This document shows, one piece after another, positions 45,237-59,500 of a stretch of 64,000 bases of DNA. Positions within the stretch are counted from its first letter, which is position 1, and every line of letters begins with the position of its first letter. The position numbers and the translations under genes are program-made. Under the pieces are notes generated by a model, which saw only the letters and a list, made by a program, of their open reading frames with translations, did not search any database and was not told the origin of the DNA. Source of the DNA: Margaritispora aquatica (taxonomy: Eukaryota > Ascomycota > Leotiomycetes > Helotiales > Discinellaceae); the NCBI GenBank assembly GCA_007644065.1, contig VJWN01000001.1, positions 572,340 through 636,339 of the forward strand, read 5' to 3'.

Positions 45237-48200
45237 TTATTTATCCTTAAACTCCTGAGAGAAAATCTTCTGCCAAATTTCCATCCACTTCTGCTGTTGA
45301 GCTGTAAGGGGCTTCCCAGGACTCTTGAATGACCTCGTCAAGATGTCGCGTAACCTCGCTCTCAAAATCTTGATGGCAAGCATCGTCTTCCAATCAGATA
45401 CGGCAAATCTTGCTCTATTTCCATCGAGGATGAACACTCCAGCATACATCTGTATTGAGGTCAATAATGGCGGTGAAATATTGTGTGAGTGGGAACCTAC
45501 ATCACACCTTACATCCCCACATAGCAAAGCAATAGAAAACTCTTCGACTGCAGTTGTTTCGTGTGCATTATAAAATCTAAGAGTGATTAGCCTTCATCAA
45601 CCGAAATCAAAGAGTACTAGATGGATATACTGCTTTGCTTGCATGATATGGTAATAAGAAAGCCATTTTAACTCATGATGTCCTTTGTTGACAGAAGTTG
45701 GATGGAGACTGATTGACTGGTTGTTGGCGCAATTTCGAAATCCTTTCCCATCTCTAATCAGTAACTTGGGATAGAAACTCCATGCAATCACTGAAGAAGT
45801 AATGGCATCATTATCGCTATTCGCATCAGCTCTGTAAGGAATATCGAAGAATTGCCGGCGTCGAGTGTTGAACCGAGTGCTGTGTTTATCAGTAAGTGTG
45901 ATGAATATTGACCGCAAGACACATTACCGGTTTAGAGAGGTTCTTTCGGCTTCTGTGAGGGGTAGAAATCCGGAGTCGACCAGAGATACAACGAGCTGAC
46001 CTTTCAAGTCTTCGATGTTCGAAAGTGTCTGCTGACTGAGAAAGCTCTTCCTACAAAATTGATATTCGGAACCTCCTGTGACACAAACTCGTTTCCATGC
46101 CAAGTAAGCATTATACACAGTGAGAAGGTCAGAATCGCCTGGCAAGTGTTAGCTATGTATTGATTTGCTTTGAGGAAATGAGGATCAAATGTCATAGACG
46201 GCAGGAGTTACAGATCTGTATTACTTACCACGACGAAATGCGAGTCGAACTGTGTCTGCCTGTGCACGAGCTCCAAATGGTGCTGAAAATGGCGACTTGG
46301 AAGAAAGAATGGCAGCTATAGTAATGACGGCATCTAAGCATTTAAAAATACTGCCTAGAAGGATGAGTTTTCCTAAAAACACATCTAGCGGAAGTCTGGC
46401 CAGCTGAATGCCGAGTGGGGTGAGATCCTCGCCAGATGTCAGAGCTCTGACATCTATCAGTGCATCTATGGCGCGGCGAATATTCTTTGGTGATGGTGGA
46501 TCCAGAGCTTGGCCTAGAGTTTCTTCAATCCCTCCTAGTTTACATATTTTGACTCGAATTGCAAGATCCTGTAGGGATAGGCGAAGCAGCTCGGGAGTCT
46601 GTTGATCGGCCATCTGAGATGTGTTAATCGTGATGGGATTGCAACAAGAACTCTCAACTTACTAGTTCATCGTGTCGATATTTGGTAAACAAATGGAAGC
46701 AAAGTCCGTCTTGCACTCTGCCAGCTCTGCCTCTGCGTTGCTTCGCATTTGCTTTGCTGATAAATGTTTCCAAAAGACGTGATAATTGTCGCCTTTCGTC
46801 AAATCTAACCGTTGTGAGCTTAAAGTTACGCTCCAAAATCGAGTGACTTACCTCATCTCACGGTGTTTACCAGTGTCGATGACACATGTGACATCAGGTA
46901 TTGTGATACCTGTCTCTGCAATATTGGTTGCGAGTACAATTTTTCTTGTGCCTGGTGGAGGAACAAGGAAAGCTGCCTCCTGATCTTCGCTTGCAATAGT
47001 TGAATGTAACGGATACACAAACCAATTGGCAGAGAACACGGGATGTCCCACTAGCATGTCGTTGAGTTGCCTGATCTCGCCAATTCCAGGGAGGAAAACC
47101 AGGATTGCTTTAGAGAACATTTCAAGATTAGAATCAGTAGCGATCCTGGCGAGCAATTGGGTAACCAGTTCAAATTCTATACGGTATTCGTCCATCTGAG
47201 CAATAGTATTACGAGTTTTGCCACTGTAGCCTCGAAGAGCCTTGGTATTTTCCGCTTTGGCCGAATCAGTGAGTGATGCGTCAGCGACTTCCACATCATC
47301 ATCAAGATCTGTAAACTTTTCATGCTGACCGTTGTCGAGGGAATATCCAGTCAATTCTACCGCATCCTCGAGGTATTTGACTTGAACTGGAAACGTGCGT
47401 CCCGGAACATTTAGCACTGGAGCGCCATCTAAATACTTCGAGAACCTTTGTGCATCAACTGTGGCTGACATAAGGACAACCTTCAGGTCAGGTCTTCGAA
47501 GCATGAGTTTCTTCAAGACAATCAAGAGGAAATCACTGTCAATGGTTCTCTCGTGGACTTCATCTAAGACGATGTGAGTAATGTCTTTGAGATCATTTGA
47601 TCCCTCAAGCATGCGCATCACGATTCCAGTGGTCGCATAGACGAGCCTCGTCTCTTTTGACGTATTCGACTCGAGCCGAATCGCATATCCAACAAGAGAT
47701 CGTGATGTACCTAGATCGTTTTTGCGTTCTCCGAGCTCCTCACTGACACGCCTGGCAAGGGAGATCGCTGAGATACGGCGAGGCTCAGTGCAGTATATTT
47801 TGCAAGGTTTGCCATTTGAGAGTTGATGTTCCAAGATGAAGGAGGGTACTTGAGTGCTCTTTCCACTACAGAATATTTAGCAAGTGACAGATATAACATT
47901 AAATAGCTTGAATTTTACCATCCAGTTTCACCACAGATGATGACTACTTGCTGACGATCAATTGTCTCGAGAACCTTCTCACGAAACCCCCACATTGGAA
48001 GTTGCATACGAGATTGCTAGGTAATAAGTTAGCATGAAATTCTCGGGCAAGACCGTATGAACAAACCAGCATGTATTGATAGCTTTGAGTAGAGCACTTA
48101 TCATACCATATTTGTTGATAAGCTTCAGAGGTCAAAGTACCCCGATTTGATTTATCACCTCCAGATTCATCTCCTGGCTCGAGAGGGCGAACCACGTTAC

Positions 48201-50199
48201 GATTCCGAAATGCGCCTTGAATCAACACACCATCCTCTTCTTCCTGATCACGCTTTTCGCGGACCATATCTCTGAATTTTCTAATGATAGCACGATCTGC
48301 TTCATCGCTCTTCTGCTTTTTTGTATCTGCTAGCTCGGTCCAAAGATCTCTCCATGCAGGCGGCAGTCGAAGGAAAACCTTGTCTTCTTTCGCTGAAGAA
48401 CCAAATAGTAGAAACAGTGCGATGGTTGCGATAAAGGCCTCAGACTGCTTTGAGTCAGGTGAGGAGACAGCGATCATAGTAAATGTTTGCGATTTGGGCA
48501 AAGCTGCATATTGTATTTCAGGAGGAGGTTCGGACACAAGATCTTGGGCTTTCGACCATGAAATCTGAAGCCTATGTCGATTTGAAAAGCTAGAGTCGGA
48601 TATCAAACTAAAGAATAATCTCACAGATGAGTCCCTTAAAGCCAGTTAGTGAAGATAGTTGAATGTGATATGATGTGGGGACTTACCTCGCTCTGCAGGC
48701 CTCTTCTAAAACTCTAGTGGGACTTACTCCAGTCCATTTTCCAAAATCTCGAATGGTCACCTTGACACCGTCTTTACCGTTCACAACAGTACTGCTTTTG
48801 CCAGTAATCGGATCAACCTCATTAACAGGCAGGCTTGCGAATAAGTCGGCAAGACCATCATCACCGCTATCGTCTCCTTCCAACAATTCTGCTCCAATTC
48901 TCGCAGCTTCTTTGCTGACTTCATCGTCAGAGTCCGAGGGTGTGAAAGATTGAGATTCAGCATCGTCTTGACTGAGTTCTAGAGTATTACGACGAGCAGC
49001 AGCTTCTCTCTCTAGCGATATCCTCTTCGTTTCCCACTGGCCCTCAGCAATATATCTATCAAATAATACATCTTCTTCGATTTTCTTGATTTTTCTGAGC
49101 AGTTTTGCTGCTTCCGGATTTGCCTTGGGCGTTCCATTGGGAGCTCTGACATTTCCCTGATGCACAGTAGACCGGACACCTCCTCGATGATGACTCGTTT
49201 GCTGAATGTCGAATAGTTTAGCTTTTGACTCCAGATATACAGGTATAAGATCATCTGGGTCTATATCACTGTCGTACTCGATAGCTTTTGCTTTCTTGAT
49301 GGGAACACGTTTTATGTCCGGTTGTGCTATCATTACAGTACTGCCCATGTGTCTAGTATCAGACTCCAATCGTGGCGTATTTGCTCCAGAAGCCAATGGA
49401 CTTTCAACGGGAGTTTCTACAAACATTAGTTTATTGGTCTTAGAAAGGTTTCTATTGATACTTCCTCACCTGCTTGTGACTTTGTCAATCCAACCTTCCT
49501 CTGCCAATTCTCATAATCTGGAAGCTCGGTTCTTGAGCATTCCCGAGAAAGCCAATCCAAAGACTCCTCCATGCCCCAGATTGCATCCTTGTTTCCTACA
49601 ACGATCTTGTCCGAAATGTCCAGAACGTGTCGCAATGCCAAGAGCACTTTTTCATCTAAGAAGCCGGCTCCAACCAATGCCTGGTATAATGTCCATAGAC
49701 GTATTGTCAAATCTTCCTCGGAAACCTGCTTCTGACTGGCTGAAGTCTCCGTAGTCTGCCCTCCAAATCGACCCTCGGCCTTGACCAAATCCAAAATCTC
49801 CTCCATAAGCTCGGGAGGGAGCCATTTTCTAGTACTCAAAGCTTCAGCTTGACTCCTCAACACCCGCCGATCAGTTTCTAGTCGAGTTTTTTGTCGTAGA
49901 GCGTCTCGTTTGGACTTCGCAGCATGTTTCTCAACCAGAATCTGCAATTCCTGATCTTCTAGTTGTTTCTCAAACTCTTCGGGGCTAAGAGAGGCTTGGG
50001 TGGGCGCAGACGATTCCTTTTTGAGCTCCGAGGTCTGTTCGTCTTGCTGGACCTCAATAGCTTCTTGTAGCTCTTTTGCAGCTGCTGACGATGCTTCAGC
50101 CTCTAAAGCTTCAGCTTTGGGTTTTGAAGCAATGGATGTGGTGGCAAATCCTCTGGCAGGATTGACGGCTGGCTTCTTTTTCTTCTTTCCCCCAGCCAT
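45237..50199 (-). CDS. DEAH-box RNA helicase, DHX29/DHX57-like
   Basis: ATP-dependent RNA helicase. DHX29 in animals unwinds structured 5' leaders on the 40S subunit, and fungal relatives are less studied. Ten exons: 49470-50199, 48687-49416, 48067-48634, 47919-48016, 46852-47865, 46663-46804, 46229-46613, 45928-46138, 45631-45879 and 45237-45576; 1,488 aa with consistent phases. The N-terminal 600 residues start [17 protein letters not shown] and include an acidic segment. Motif I, GETGCGKST, lies near residue 705 and is split by an intron. DEVHERT (motif II), LMSAT (III), [14 protein letters not shown] (V) and QRRGRAGR (VI) follow, then winged-helix/ratchet/OB domains with [21 protein letters not shown] and [20 protein letters not shown]. 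The C-terminus, [16 protein letters not shown], fits the family. Branch assignment (DHX29 or DHX57) is by general resemblance. It shares a 301-bp promoter with GCN1. Confidence 0.92.
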
Positions 50200-50500
50200 G
50201 GTGAGCAATTTTCGTGTTGAGAAGGGTTTGGTTCTCAGTTTCCCAAACAAGTTATTTAGGTATCTCGTTGCTAACTTGTCATGGCGGGGTGAGGCGGCGA
50301 GAGGTGGGACCTTTCGCTAAAACCGGGGTTGCTTCAGGTTAGCAAGGCTGAAAAGATGTACCTATCAATTGTGTGAATTAATTTATTGGCAAAAACCCGT
50401 ACACCCAGGCGACAGATATCAAAATCGGCTTTCAGCAACCACCAGACTGTTTGGAGGACCTTGACAGATCGTGTCATGATACCGAAAGGAAATCTACAAA
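50200..50500. promoter_or_regulatory. Short divergent promoter DHX29-like / GCN1
   Basis: Only 301 bp separate the start codons of two translation-related genes, so both promoters and 5' leaders must fit here. No named motif is claimed. Confidence 0.5.
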
Positions 50501-53500
50501 ATGTCTGAGGTGGAGGTAAATGGTACGGCAGTGTTTGACCTCGATATCAGCACCACAAAAGCAGAGTTAGCATCCTCCTCGACCTCTATTCGCATCGGGA
50601 GCCTGAAAGCTTTGGAAGAACGGCTTTCTCGTAAAGGTATGGCTATCAGATTCAGTACACAAGTTGAAATTCATGGTCTTTTGCTAATTTAATGACAGAG
50701 ATTAGTCCGCGACTATTTCCGCCTCTGCTTCAAGTACTTTTCAACACATACCCATATTATACAGACCGAAACTCGCGCCACGCTACTCAAAAATGTCTGA
50801 GGATAGCCTTCAGCTGTGGAGCACCCTTTCAAGCCCTTTTGGGATTCGTGAAATCAATCGATGAGGAAACATCCAAGCAGGGATTAGCAGCTGCTAATGC
50901 CTTCGTCCTCGTGGATTGGTGCAGCATTTTGATCCAGGAGATGGCAGGCACAGAGCTTTGGGAGAAGTGGGGCATTCAAATGATTGAGTACAGCTCTAGA
51001 GTTCTGGAACTATGCTTGGGCGGGTCGTCGAGGATAAATGTGAAGCATACGGCTCTTGTGGTCACACGCCGGGCCCTTCGAAAAGCCTTTACGACTGGTG
51101 ATAAACCCAAGGAGATAATTGAATCAGCCGTCAAAAAGCTTACTGCCAAGGGCTCGCTATCAAATGCCAGAAACGCTGTGATGCTGGGAGTTATAGCTGG
51201 AGTTAGTTCAAGGAAGCCACAAGCGAAGGAATTCTTGGAACAGCTAAAGTCCGAATACTATGCATTTTATGTTCGAGAAATCATTGGGTCCAGGACTCAA
51301 GTGCCAGAGCATATTGCCAATGCTTTGGGCGATTTCTTCTCGGATTTTACGACTGCTGAGGATGTCGAGAAAGAACTTGTTCCGGCGCTGGAGAAAGCCT
51401 TGCTTCGGGCTCCTGAAATTGTTCTAAACGATTTGGTTACCCCCCTTTTCCGTTCTATTTCGGAGTCTATAGATCTTTCCAATGTCCTTCGGAATAAACT
51501 TCTTAAGCCTCTCTTGTCCAATCTCAAGTCTTCCAATGTTACCATTCGCCACGGCGCCCTTTCCGCGTTCAAGGCTATCGTTTCCAGATGCCGTGATGCT
51601 GTTGTGGTGTCACAAATTGCTGAAGAGATTCTCACACCGCTGAAGACAGGAAAGCTCTCCTCTGCGGACCAAAGGGCATATTACGCACAGATGCTTGCAG
51701 CTCTTCCTGTATCCGAAGAAGCCACAACCAAAATTGCACCGGCGATGGCTACTACTGCAAGCAAAGAGGCAAATGAGGCAGCTTTATTTGCAGAAACAAG
51801 CGCCCTACTCCATTATCTCACTAACGGTCCTGCGAATGTTAAGGGCCTTGACAAGCAAGTAATTGATGCCTTTGTCAAGGGAATATCTGATAAAAAGGTA
51901 CCTACAAGGAAACTATGGAGCATTCGGTTGGGAGAGCTGTTCTGGGCAGTTAACGACAAAGATATGATCAATTCCAAACTGGGGAAGCTCGTTGATGCAG
52001 TTTTGCCTGCCCTATTGGACATTTGGCAAGAAGCCACAAATAATTCTATCCAGGCTGGCCAGTCTGGTCTTGTTGTCGGAGCTTATGTTCTCACGGCTAT
52101 TTCAGATAACAAGCTTACTGCGTTGGATAGCCCAAAAGTTGATACTGCCTTAAAACGGGCACAAATTCAGCAGCAAGCTTTGGTAGTAGAGCCGAAGCCA
52201 TCCTTTCTTTTAAATCCTCGTATTTATACAAAGCTCACTAGCGACGATGATTTGAGATGGTTCATCCGAGCTCTATCATCGATGTCTCAGCAACTCAAAA
52301 CTCTAGATCCTGAGTCCGCAATTTCTTTGGCATGGTCGCAGGCCATTATTTTTTGCATTTGTTCGGCAACTGTGACCCCAGCGCTCCGAAGAGAAGCCTC
52401 CAGCGCATTGTCGTTGATGTATGTTCAGAGCGCAGAGAACATTTACAAAACAATCGTTGCGGGATTGTGGCGATGGAGAGACTCAGTCGAATTCGGAGAG
52501 AAAGACAGTGCTGCAGCTGCAGCAAAAACCGAAAATAGAGAGTTACACATGGTTGTAAAGTCAATCTGTTTGCCATCTGGTGAAATCGCCGACATTGGTG
52601 GTCAAGTGGAAGCTACCACCAAGGAAGAACAAATGATCTCGCTCCTCATTATCTCGAGACCAGAGCTTCTCCCACGGGTGAATTGGATCGATACCTGCCT
52701 CCGAGTTGGGGTTGATCCTGGTAAGCTTGCTCATAGCTTCGGGGACATTCTGATGCAAAATATAATTGATTGTACACGCTTTGATGACAAGGTATGCAAT
52801 TTTATCTCTATTTGTGAGTTTTACTTATCTTTCTAGTCTACAATACAAACATCGAAGAACGTCAGGAAAGCCGCCTTTAATGCAGCAGCGGAACTTGCTT
52901 TTGTAGCACCAGAAGCCATGACTTCCCGCATCGTCAAGCTTATTCAGGATGATCTAAATCCAGATCAACTGGCCAACATCGGACCTACAGAGGCGGCAAT
53001 ATTTCGAACTGAAGAGGGGACAGCTTTCGTGGATGTCCTTGCCTCTAAGGCTCAAACATATGTTGCTAATAAAAACATCAAGGACTACGACACATTGAAG
53101 TGGGAAGAAGAGCTCAGAGCACAACTTGCCCAGAAGAAAGGACAACAGAAGAAGCTTACCACAGAAGAGCATGCCAAAGTCAAAGCTCAACTAAAGAAGG
53201 AATCTGAAATTCGACTACAAATCAAGTATCTTGAAGCAAGACTGCTACGAGGCATTGGAATCATTGGTAGCTTGGCGACAGGTCCTCCAACGGAAGCAGG
53301 CGTATGGATGGGTGCAGCCGTCAGATCATTAGTTGCCATTATATCCGCTGGCGCTGGGCTTTTGACAGGTAATGCCGCTCCTGAAACATATATCCTGTGT
53401 GCAGAAAGATTGCCGAGTCGAATTGGAGCATTGAGACCATTCATCGGAATTGCCACCCTTAGAGCTCTTGATGTACCTCACCTCGCGGACAGCCTTGTGC

Positions 53501-56500
53501 AGGAGCCATTGGGGGCTTTAGTGACCAGAGTCTTGTATCGCCTTCGATTTTCTGGTGAACAGCGGCCCTTCGACACTGTATCGTTAACTTATATTTTACC
53601 CCTTGTCTTCCTCGTACTCCAAAAGGGAGGCTTCGGTGATAGCGATGATGCAGATGCTCAATTGGTTCTTGCTCTGGAGTTTCTCACATTCCACACCGAC
53701 GCTTGCTCAGATGTCCTTGTACCGCGCGAACAAGTTCTCTCAGTTTTGATATCATCCATGCAAATGTATAACCAGCATTATAAGATGATCAAGGATTGCT
53801 TGGCAGATCTCTGCAGATGTATTGCTCCCAACATTAGCGATGTTGAAATCTCGATTCTCGCCAATGGGTCCATAGTTCCCCAGGTTTCTGTTCGGACTTC
53901 CGCTTTACAATCTATTAGCGCAGAAATTGACCTGAGTGAGCTCGAGTTTTCGGAGGAGATGTGGATAGCTGCTCACGATGATGTCGAGGAAAACAGGGAT
54001 TTAGGTCGCGAGATCTGGGAAGAGAGTGGATTTCAGATCACTCCTGAATCGCCATTCAGGATGTTGTCCTATCTCGAGAGACCTGACAAGCAACTTCGGC
54101 GAGCAGCAGCCAGAGCTCTTGCTGAAGCAGTCAGTTTACAGCCATCAAGCTTTAATGGCATTCTGGAACGTCTACAGTCATCCTATCAAGAATTAGCGAA
54201 GCCTCGTGTACCCCAGCTTGATGAATATGGCATGCCCAGGAAAATGGATCTCTCGGACCCCTGGGAAGCGAGAAACGGAATCGCGCTTGCATTCAAAGAG
54301 TTGTCGACCGTGTTTGTGGAGTCGATGTTAGACGACTTCCTTCGCTTTTTGATTGAGAGAGGACCCCTTGGAGATAAAAATCCTAATGTTAGAGAGGAAA
54401 TGGTGCAAGCCGCTACCACCATCATTGGTCTCCACGGCCAAGACAAAGTGGAAGAGCTGATGAAGACTTTTGAACAGACCCTAGAGGCTCCAGATAAAGG
54501 CTCTGAGTTCGCTGATCGAGTCAATGAAGCAGTCATCATCATGTACGGTGCATTGGCACGCCACTTGAAGAAGGGAGACTCTCGTGTTCCAAAGGTGGTG
54601 GATCGATTATTGGAAACACTCAGTACACCATCCGAGGCTGTACAGTATGCAGTAGCAGAATGCCTACCTCCACTGGTACGTGCTTCCAGTGATAGTACTC
54701 CAGATTACGTGCAGCGCGTTCTGGATCGTCTTTTCAACTCCAAAAAATATGCTGCTCGTCGTGGAGCAGCTTACGGATTAGCTGGAATTGTCCACGGCAA
54801 AGGTATTTCTGCTCTGAGGGAATATCGAATTATGCCAAATTTGAAAAGTGCCATTGAGAACAAGAAGGATGTAAATCACCGAGAGGGTGCCCTACTGGCC
54901 TATGAACTCCTATCGACAATCCTTGGTCGCATATTTGAACCTTACGCGATCTTAATCGTGCCTCAGCTGCTGTCGAGCTTTGGAGACGCCAGCGCAGACG
55001 TTCGTGAGGGCTGTCTAGCAGCAGCAAAGTCATGCTTCGCCAGCCTGAGCTCGTATGGTGTGAAGCAAATTCTACCGACTCTACTTGATGGTCTCGATGA
55101 CCAGCAGTGGAGGAGTAAGAAAGGAGCCTGTGATCTTCTTGGTGCGATGGCTTATCTAGATCCACAACAGCTTGCTCAGAGTTTACCAGAGATCATTCCA
55201 CCGTTGACTGGAGTCCTCAACGACAGTCATAAGGAGGTGCGTCTTGCTGCCAACCGGAGTTTGAAACGCTTCGGTGAAGTTATTAGCAACCCAGAAATCA
55301 AGGGTCTTGTTGATGTCCTCCTCAAAGCTCTCAGTGATCCAACTAAATACACAGATGATGCCCTCGACTCACTTATCAAAGTCTCATTTGTTCACTACCT
55401 TGATTCGCCATCACTTGCTCTTATTGTCCGCATCCTTGAACGAGGTTTGGGCGATCGATCCGCAACGAAGCGAAAATCTTCCCAAGTGATCGGCAGTCTG
55501 GCACATTTAACAGAACGAAAGGATCTTATCTCACACTTGCCAATCTTGGTTGCCGGTTTGAAGGTGGCAGTCGTGGATCCCGTCCCCACAACTCGTGCTA
55601 CTGCATCCAAAGCCCTTGGTTCACTTATTGAGAAACTTGGCGAGGATGCCCTGCCAGATCTTATACCAGGACTTATGCAGACACTCAAATCCGACACTGG
55701 TGCAGGAGACCGACTTGGTTCTGCACAGGCTCTTAGTGAGGTCCTTGCCGGTCTTGGTACTGGTAGGCTTGAAGAAACTCTGCCAACCATTCTTCAAAAT
55801 GTTGCATCTTCCAAGGCTTCTGTCCGTGAAGGTTTCATGTCTCTCTTTATTTTCTTGCCAGTTTGTTTTGGTAACAGCTTCGCCAACTATCTAAGTAGAA
55901 TCATTCCTCCAATTCTTTCAGGTCTCGCTGATGATGTCGAATCGATTCGCGACACTTCTCTCCGGGCCGGTCGTCTGCTTGTCAAAAACTTCGCGACGAA
56001 GTCTATCGACTTGTTACTGCCTGAGCTTGAAAGGGGTCTTGCAGATGATAACTACAGAATTCGTCTCAGCTCGGTTGAGCTGGTTGGTGATCTATTGTTC
56101 AATCTTACAGGTATCACTGCGAGTACTGAACAGGACGAGGTTGAGGAAGGTGCACAAGAAGCCGGAGCATCTCTCTTGGAGGTTCTTGGCGAGGAGAAGC
56201 GAAATCGTGTTCTTTCGTCACTGTACATTTGTCGTTGTGATACTTCAGGCCTGGTCCGCACTGCTGCGGTTAACGTTTGGAAAGCTTTGGTTGCATTCAG
56301 TATGTATCCATTTTTTTCAATCCTCGTCTGGTAACAAGTTACATTTTTACGGGTGCTCTCTCCTTAAGTGAGGGTTGAGGTACTCTGGGCTCCTTCCTTC
56401 TACTAAAATGCAGCACAACTTTCCCCTCAATCTTCGTTCGTACCCCAAGAAATCTTAATCTTCAACATCAACGTGCGAATAATCTCTTGAACTGGACAAC

Positions 56501-59500
56501 ACCTTCACTCCCATCTGGTTTGCGGCCACGGTCGACCATTCTGCATCTCAAGAGCTGCTGGTGGTTTGATTTGAACAGCATACGTGCAATCTTGGTAAGT
56601 TGAACACTCCTCATCGTGATAATTGTGGCTCACGATTGCCATCAATTGCTAATTTTTGAGGCTCTCAGTCAGCTCAATATGGAGTCTGCTACGTCGTGTA
56701 ATGTGGTCTCAACCATTCTCCAATTTATCTTGTTGATGACCTGGACTTGTTTGAACGACACTCCGAATCATAGACAAAACCCGCTATTCCTTGCTTACAT
56801 GGCAACCCAGACCGACGTCGAAGACATTGCATCACTGGCCAGCATTTCCTTCGCCAAGGGTCTCTTTGAAGTTCTCCGAGCCACCACTCCACCTTCCATT
56901 GACTATTTTAAGACGCTTTCAATTCCAACACCGGATTGCTGGGCTGTCTATGTTCTAGTATTGGAGAAGACCGGCTGCCGTCCTCGACTATACGTTGGAA
57001 GTGGCACAAATTCCAGCACTGGACTCCAACATAGATTCTATGCATACGATAACCTCCATTCCTTGCCTAGATTTGTCGAAGATTCTCTCAATGAGGGCTT
57101 CCAGATAGTTAATAAGGCGCCTTTGTGCTGGATCGATATCCCAGCCGCCTCAATGGTTCCCTGCCATCGGTTGCTGATGATTGCTCTCGAGGCCACGTTC
57201 ACTTACCTGCTATGGGCGATGAAAGCAGTCTCCAAAGACTTTGGAATGGGCCACCTCGCTCTCTGGGACCGAGTCAATCTTCCGTGGGACGGACTCTGCT
57301 CTCATTGCTGCTTAACTGAATCAATTCGTGGCGACTTTGGTATCACGCCTGAGGAACTGGAGGCTTTATCTGTCGAGAAGAAATGGGTGCAAGCTCAAAA
57401 AAAAGCAGAGTACAATCTAGAATACGAGTATGCCAGTAGAGAAGCCGATCCCGAGAAATACCAGAAGCGCAACCAAACTTGCAAAGCAAATATCAGAGCC
57501 AGAAGCCCAGACAGACTCAACAAGGACAACAAACACTGGAAGCGGGACATCAAGGCATCAAAGAAGTACTTCTGCAAAGCCTGTAAAACGGCTTTCGCTT
57601 CACCAAAAGAACTCGAGGATCATTTCCTCAAACCAGGCCACCTCAATAGAGCACGTAAAGAGGCAAAGGCAAAGACGCAACCCTTCTACTGCAAACCATG
57701 CATCTATGGAACTAAAAATAGCTGCCATTTTAATGCCCATCTCAACAGACCCAGTCACCACAAATTGGTTGCCGCTTCTCTGAAGGAGGAAGAGGAGCTG
57801 GATGAGGATCAGGAGAGCTCTCCGGAGCTTGACTGATCATATTCCACCTGTGAGACTTCTTTTTGGACCGAATCGACAGCGTCGATCGAAGGAACATCGC
57901 TATGTCAAAAGCACTTTTAAATGCCAATGTATTGTGTTCGCTCATGTGCGCGAAATTATCACTACTCTGTCATATTGGCACCCTGGACCTGGAATCATTT
58001 TCATTCTGTTCTAATTACGCATTTCATGTTCATACTAATCACAAAATAGGCCCAAAAACTCTCAAGGAATTGATTCCTACCCTAACACAACTCATCATTC
58101 GACGACTAGGAAGTTCGAATATGGAGCAAAAGATCATTGCTGGCAACGCGCTTGGAGAATTGATCCGCAAAGCTGGAGATGGAGTTTTGTCAACTCTCCT
58201 CCCTACGCTCGAGGAAGGTCTACAGACATCGACAGATACCGATGCCAAACAAGGTATCTGCATTGCCCTCCGCGAACTCATATCTTCTGCTTCTCCTGAG
58301 GCTCTTGAAGATCACGAAAAGACATTGATTTCAGTCGTTCGAACTGCGCTCATAGACTCTGACGAAGACGTCCGAGATGCCGCAGCTGAGGCCTTTGATT
58401 CCCTACAACATATTCTTGGCAAGAAGGCGGTTGACCAGGTTCTTCCATACCTGCTCAGCCTCCTGCGTACGGAAGATGAGGCGGACAATGCGTTATCTGC
58501 CTTATTGACCTTGCTTACCGAAACCACAAGATCGAACATCATCCTTCCAAACCTGATTCCAACTCTTACTACCTCTCCAATTTCATCGTTCAATGCAAAG
58601 GCCTTGGCTTCGCTGTCCACTGTTGCTGGATCTGCAATGACACGACGCTTGCCCACCATACTCAACTCTCTTATGGATAATATAATTGCTTGCAAGGATG
58701 AAGATCTCAAGGATGATCTAACCTCTGCATTTGATACCGTTATTCTCTCTATTGATGAATTTGACGGTTTAAATACTACTATGAGCGTACTTCTAGCGCT
58801 TGTCAAGCATGATGATCATAGACGACGAGCAGCCACAGGTCATCATCTGACAAAATTCTTTGCATCTTCCACAGTTGATTATTCTCGGTATAACCAAGAT
58901 ATTATCAGAGCACTTTTGATTTCATTCGATGATGGAGATATAGAGGTTGTCAAGGCTGCCTGGGCAGCACTGAACGAATTCACAAAGCATCTTAAAAAGG
59001 AAGAGATGGAAGCTCTGGTTTACTCCACGCGACAAATTTTACAGCACGTGGGAGTGGCAGGATCCAACCTTCCAGGATTTGGACTACCCAAGGGCATCAG
59101 TGCTATCCTGCCCATTTTCTTACAAGGACTGATGAATGGTACCGCAGAGCAAAGGACACAATCTGCCCTTGCTATCTCTGATATTGTTGATCGGACTAGC
59201 GGCGACTCACTAAAGCCTTTCGTTACCCAAATTACTGGACCTCTTATCAGAGTAGTCTCTGAGAGGTCTGTCGATGTCAAGGCTGCAATTCTCCTTACCT
59301 TGAACAACCTCCTGGAAAAAATACCCACTTTCCTCAAGCCATTCTTACCACAGCTTCAAAGAACATTCGCCAAGTCCTTGGCGGATACATCAAGCGAGGT
59401 GCTCAGAAGTCGTGCTGCGAAAGCCCTTGGCACCCTGATTACGTTGACTCCGAGAATCGATCCACTGATCGCAGAGTTGGTAACAGGCTCAAAGACTTCC

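Noticed and set aside
56616..56798. Taking the GIY-YIG protein from 56616
   Set aside because: The first codon there is GTG, and the stretch before the ATG at 56799 reads as non-conserved hydrophobic sequence; ATG 56799 is preferred, with 56679 as an alternative.
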